From assembly GCA_013694635.1 (NCBI GenBank), contig JACDCA010000346.1, positions 1-5,241 on the forward strand: DNA of 5,241 bases, written 5' to 3'. The notes under the pieces were generated by a model. That model made no database searches and had not been told where the DNA came from. It saw only the letters and a list, made by a program, of their open reading frames with translations. Position 1 is the first letter of the stretch. The number at the start of each line of letters is the position of its first letter. This DNA comes from Acidobacteriota bacterium. Its GTDB lineage: Bacteria > Acidobacteriota > Vicinamibacteria > Vicinamibacterales > 2-12-FULL-66-21. Shown here one piece after another: positions 3,917-5,241 of this stretch. The position numbers were made by a program, and so were the translations under genes.

Positions 3917-5241
3917 ACTTCCTCGTGCAATTCCTGTCCCCGCTCCGCCTTGGACGCGGAGATGATCTTGCCGTGCAGGTGCGACGGCACCTCTTCGTAG
4001 TGTGAGAACTCCATGTGATACGAACCGCGTCCGCCGGTGGCCGAGGTCAGGTGCTGCTCGTAGGTGAGCATCTCCGACATCGGCACTTTCGCGCGGATCA
4101 CCGTCGAGACGCCGCGCGTGTCCATCCCGCCGATCCGGCCGCGCCGGCTGTTGAGGTCCCCCATCAGGTCCCCTGCGTAATCGCTCGGCGCATACACCTC
4201 GACTTCCATGATCGGCTCGAGGATGGTCGGGCGCGCGCGCGACATGCCGTCCTTGAACGCAAGCGACGCCGCCATCTTGAACGACATTTCACTCGAATCG
4301 ACCTGGTGGTACGACCCATCGAAGACCGTCGCACGGAAGTCGACCATGGGATACCCGGCGAGGAAGCCGCGCACGCGCGCCTCCTGCAGCCCCTTCTCGA
4401 TGGCCGGCACGAACTGCCGCGGGATCGAGCCGCCGAAGATGTCGTCCACGAACTGGAAGTCGCTGCCGCGCGGCAGCGGCTCGAACTTCACCTTGCAGTC
4501 GCCGAACTGGCCGTGGCCTCCGGTCTGCTTCTTGTGCCGCCCGTGCGCTTCGGTTGCCGCCGTGATCGTCTCGCGGTACGGGATGCGCGGCGGCTTCAGC
4601 AGGACCTCGACGCCGAACCGGCGCTTCAGTTTCGCCACCGTGACTTCGATGTGCAGCTGCCCCTGGCCGGCGAGCAGCAGCTCCTTCGTCTGCGGGTCGC
4701 GCGTGTATGCGATCGCCGGATCCTCTTCCTGCAGCCGGTGCATCGAGGTGCTGATCTTCTCTTCGTCGCCGCGGCTCTTCGGCTCGATCGCGTACGAAAT
4801 CACCGGCTCCGGGAACTTGATGGGCGCCACGCCGGCGGCCTTCCCTTTGTCGGCCAGCAGGTCCCCGGTCAGCGTCTCTTTCAGCTTCGCGACCGCGCCG
4901 ATGTCGCCGGCCTTGATCTCCGGGACGTTGGTCTGAGTTTTTCCCTGCAGCAGCACCAGATGTCCGAGACGCTCAGGCGTCTCGCGCGCCGGGTTCTGGA
5001 TTGTCGAGTCCGACTTCAGCGTGCCGGAAAGCACCCGGAACATCGTGATGCGCCCGGCGAACGGATCCGCGACGGTCTTCCAGACGAAGGCCGACGCCGG
5101 CCCGCTGTCGGTGGCGGCGAGGCGTGAATCGTCCGCCAGCCTGACGCCGCGCTCCGCCGGCGAAGGCACGCAATTCACGATCGCGTCGAGGAGCGGCTGA
5201 ATCCCGACATTCACGGTCGCGGACGTGCAGAGCAGCGGAAA
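3913..5241 (-). CDS. fusA: elongation factor G-like translational GTPase (partial, 5' end beyond window)
   Basis: EF-G catalyses GTP-driven translocation of tRNA and mRNA on the ribosome; related paralogues act in recycling or have unclear roles. The visible 442 residues begin at FPLLCTSAT, the G5 region of the GTPase domain, so the nucleotide-binding motifs are outside the window. Counting from the edge: domain II about 47-130, domain III about 145-216 (with LQEEDPAIAY and LAGQGQLHIEV), domain IV about 218-336 (KKQTGGHGQFGDC at 237-249 and DGSYHQVDSSE at 308-318, keeping the tip His), and domain V about 340-420 ending in RGSYHMEFSHYEEVP. GQGQLH, GHGQFGDC and FSHYEEVP resemble the EF-G-like/EF-G2 group more than housekeeping EF-G. 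It is convergent with the alpha operon, not in a str operon (rpsL-rpsG-fusA-tuf). The family is certain; which paralogue is not. Confidence 0.92.
   Translation of the reverse strand, partial: FPLLCTSATVNVGIQPLLDAIVNCVPSPAERGVRLADDSRLAATDSGPASAFVWKTVADPFAGRITMFRVLSGTLKSDSTIQNPARETPERLGHLVLLQGKTQTNVPEIKAGDIGAVAKLKETLTGDLLADKGKAAGVAPIKFPEPVISYAIEPKSRGDEEKISTSMHRLQEEDPAIAYTRDPQTKELLLAGQGQLHIEVTVAKLKRRFGVEVLLKPPRIPYRETITAATEAHGRHKKQTGGHGQFGDCKVKFEPLPRGSDFQFVDDIFGGSIPRQFVPAIEKGLQEARVRGFLAGYPMVDFRATVFDGSYHQVDSSEMSFKMAASLAFKDGMSRARPTILEPIMEVEVYAPSDYAGDLMGDLNSRRGRIGGMDTRGVSTVIRAKVPMSEMLTYEQHLTSATGGRGSYHMEFSHYEEVPSHLHGKIISASKAERGQELHEEV

Noticed and set aside
4015..5127. 370-residue plus-strand open frame across the EF-G-like gene
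   Set aside because: It is a shadow of a firmly identified EF-G coding sequence; it is Arg/His-rich and matches no family I recognise.

Overview
This window is the distal half of a bacterial ribosomal-protein/RNA-polymerase (alpha) operon, followed by a convergent translation-factor gene. Plus-strand order is infA (IF-1), rpmJ (L36), rpsM (S13), rpsK (S11), rpsD (S4), rpoA (RNA polymerase alpha) and rplQ (L17). This is the standard bacterial order. After a bidirectional intrinsic terminator comes the 3' two-thirds of an EF-G-type GTPase gene on the minus strand, running off the right edge. The DNA is GC-rich with clean bacterial reading frames. L36 and S4 keep all four zinc ligands. The gene complement, the start of alpha (MLWKGFQRPK) and the EF-G type suggest a GC-rich Gram-negative lineage. 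Acidobacteriota is my best guess, an inference not tested by any search.

Layout: 1-79 is a leader with direct and inverted repeats; 80-402 holds infA and rpmJ, overlapping by ATGA; 438-1278 holds rpsM and rpsK, 4 bases apart; 1322-1951 is rpsD; 1952-2103 is a long, highly structured rpsD-rpoA spacer; 2104-3736 holds rpoA and rplQ; 3737-3912 is the convergent terminator region; 3913-5241 is the partial EF-G-like gene. Together the genes supply 30S and 50S proteins, an initiation factor, a possible elongation factor and the alpha subunit that nucleates RNA polymerase assembly, so the locus couples ribosome and polymerase synthesis. S4 is the classical autogenous repressor of this operon in enterobacteria.

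The coding content is ordinary; the non-coding content is not. (1) The rpsD-rpoA spacer holds two perfect interleaved inverted repeats (9 bp and 10 bp) in the order a-b-a'-b', the arrangement of an H-type RNA pseudoknot. They surround a strong Shine-Dalgarno (GGGAGG) and an ATG in frame with rpoA, 63 bases before the canonical rpoA start, which has its own AAGGA site. (2) Every intergenic gap longer than about 30 bases after infA carries heptamer repeats of one family (CTGAKAG / NNGATTG). In three cases the first heptamer contains the stop codon of the preceding gene. (3) Around the terminator the heptamer arrays form two inverted arms, about 49 of 56 aligned positions identical, with the rplQ and EF-G stop codons at mirror-image outer ends. 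(4) The infA leader has repeated copies of the start-codon context that could form alternative hairpins. I see no CRISPR array, tRNA, rRNA or insertion sequence.
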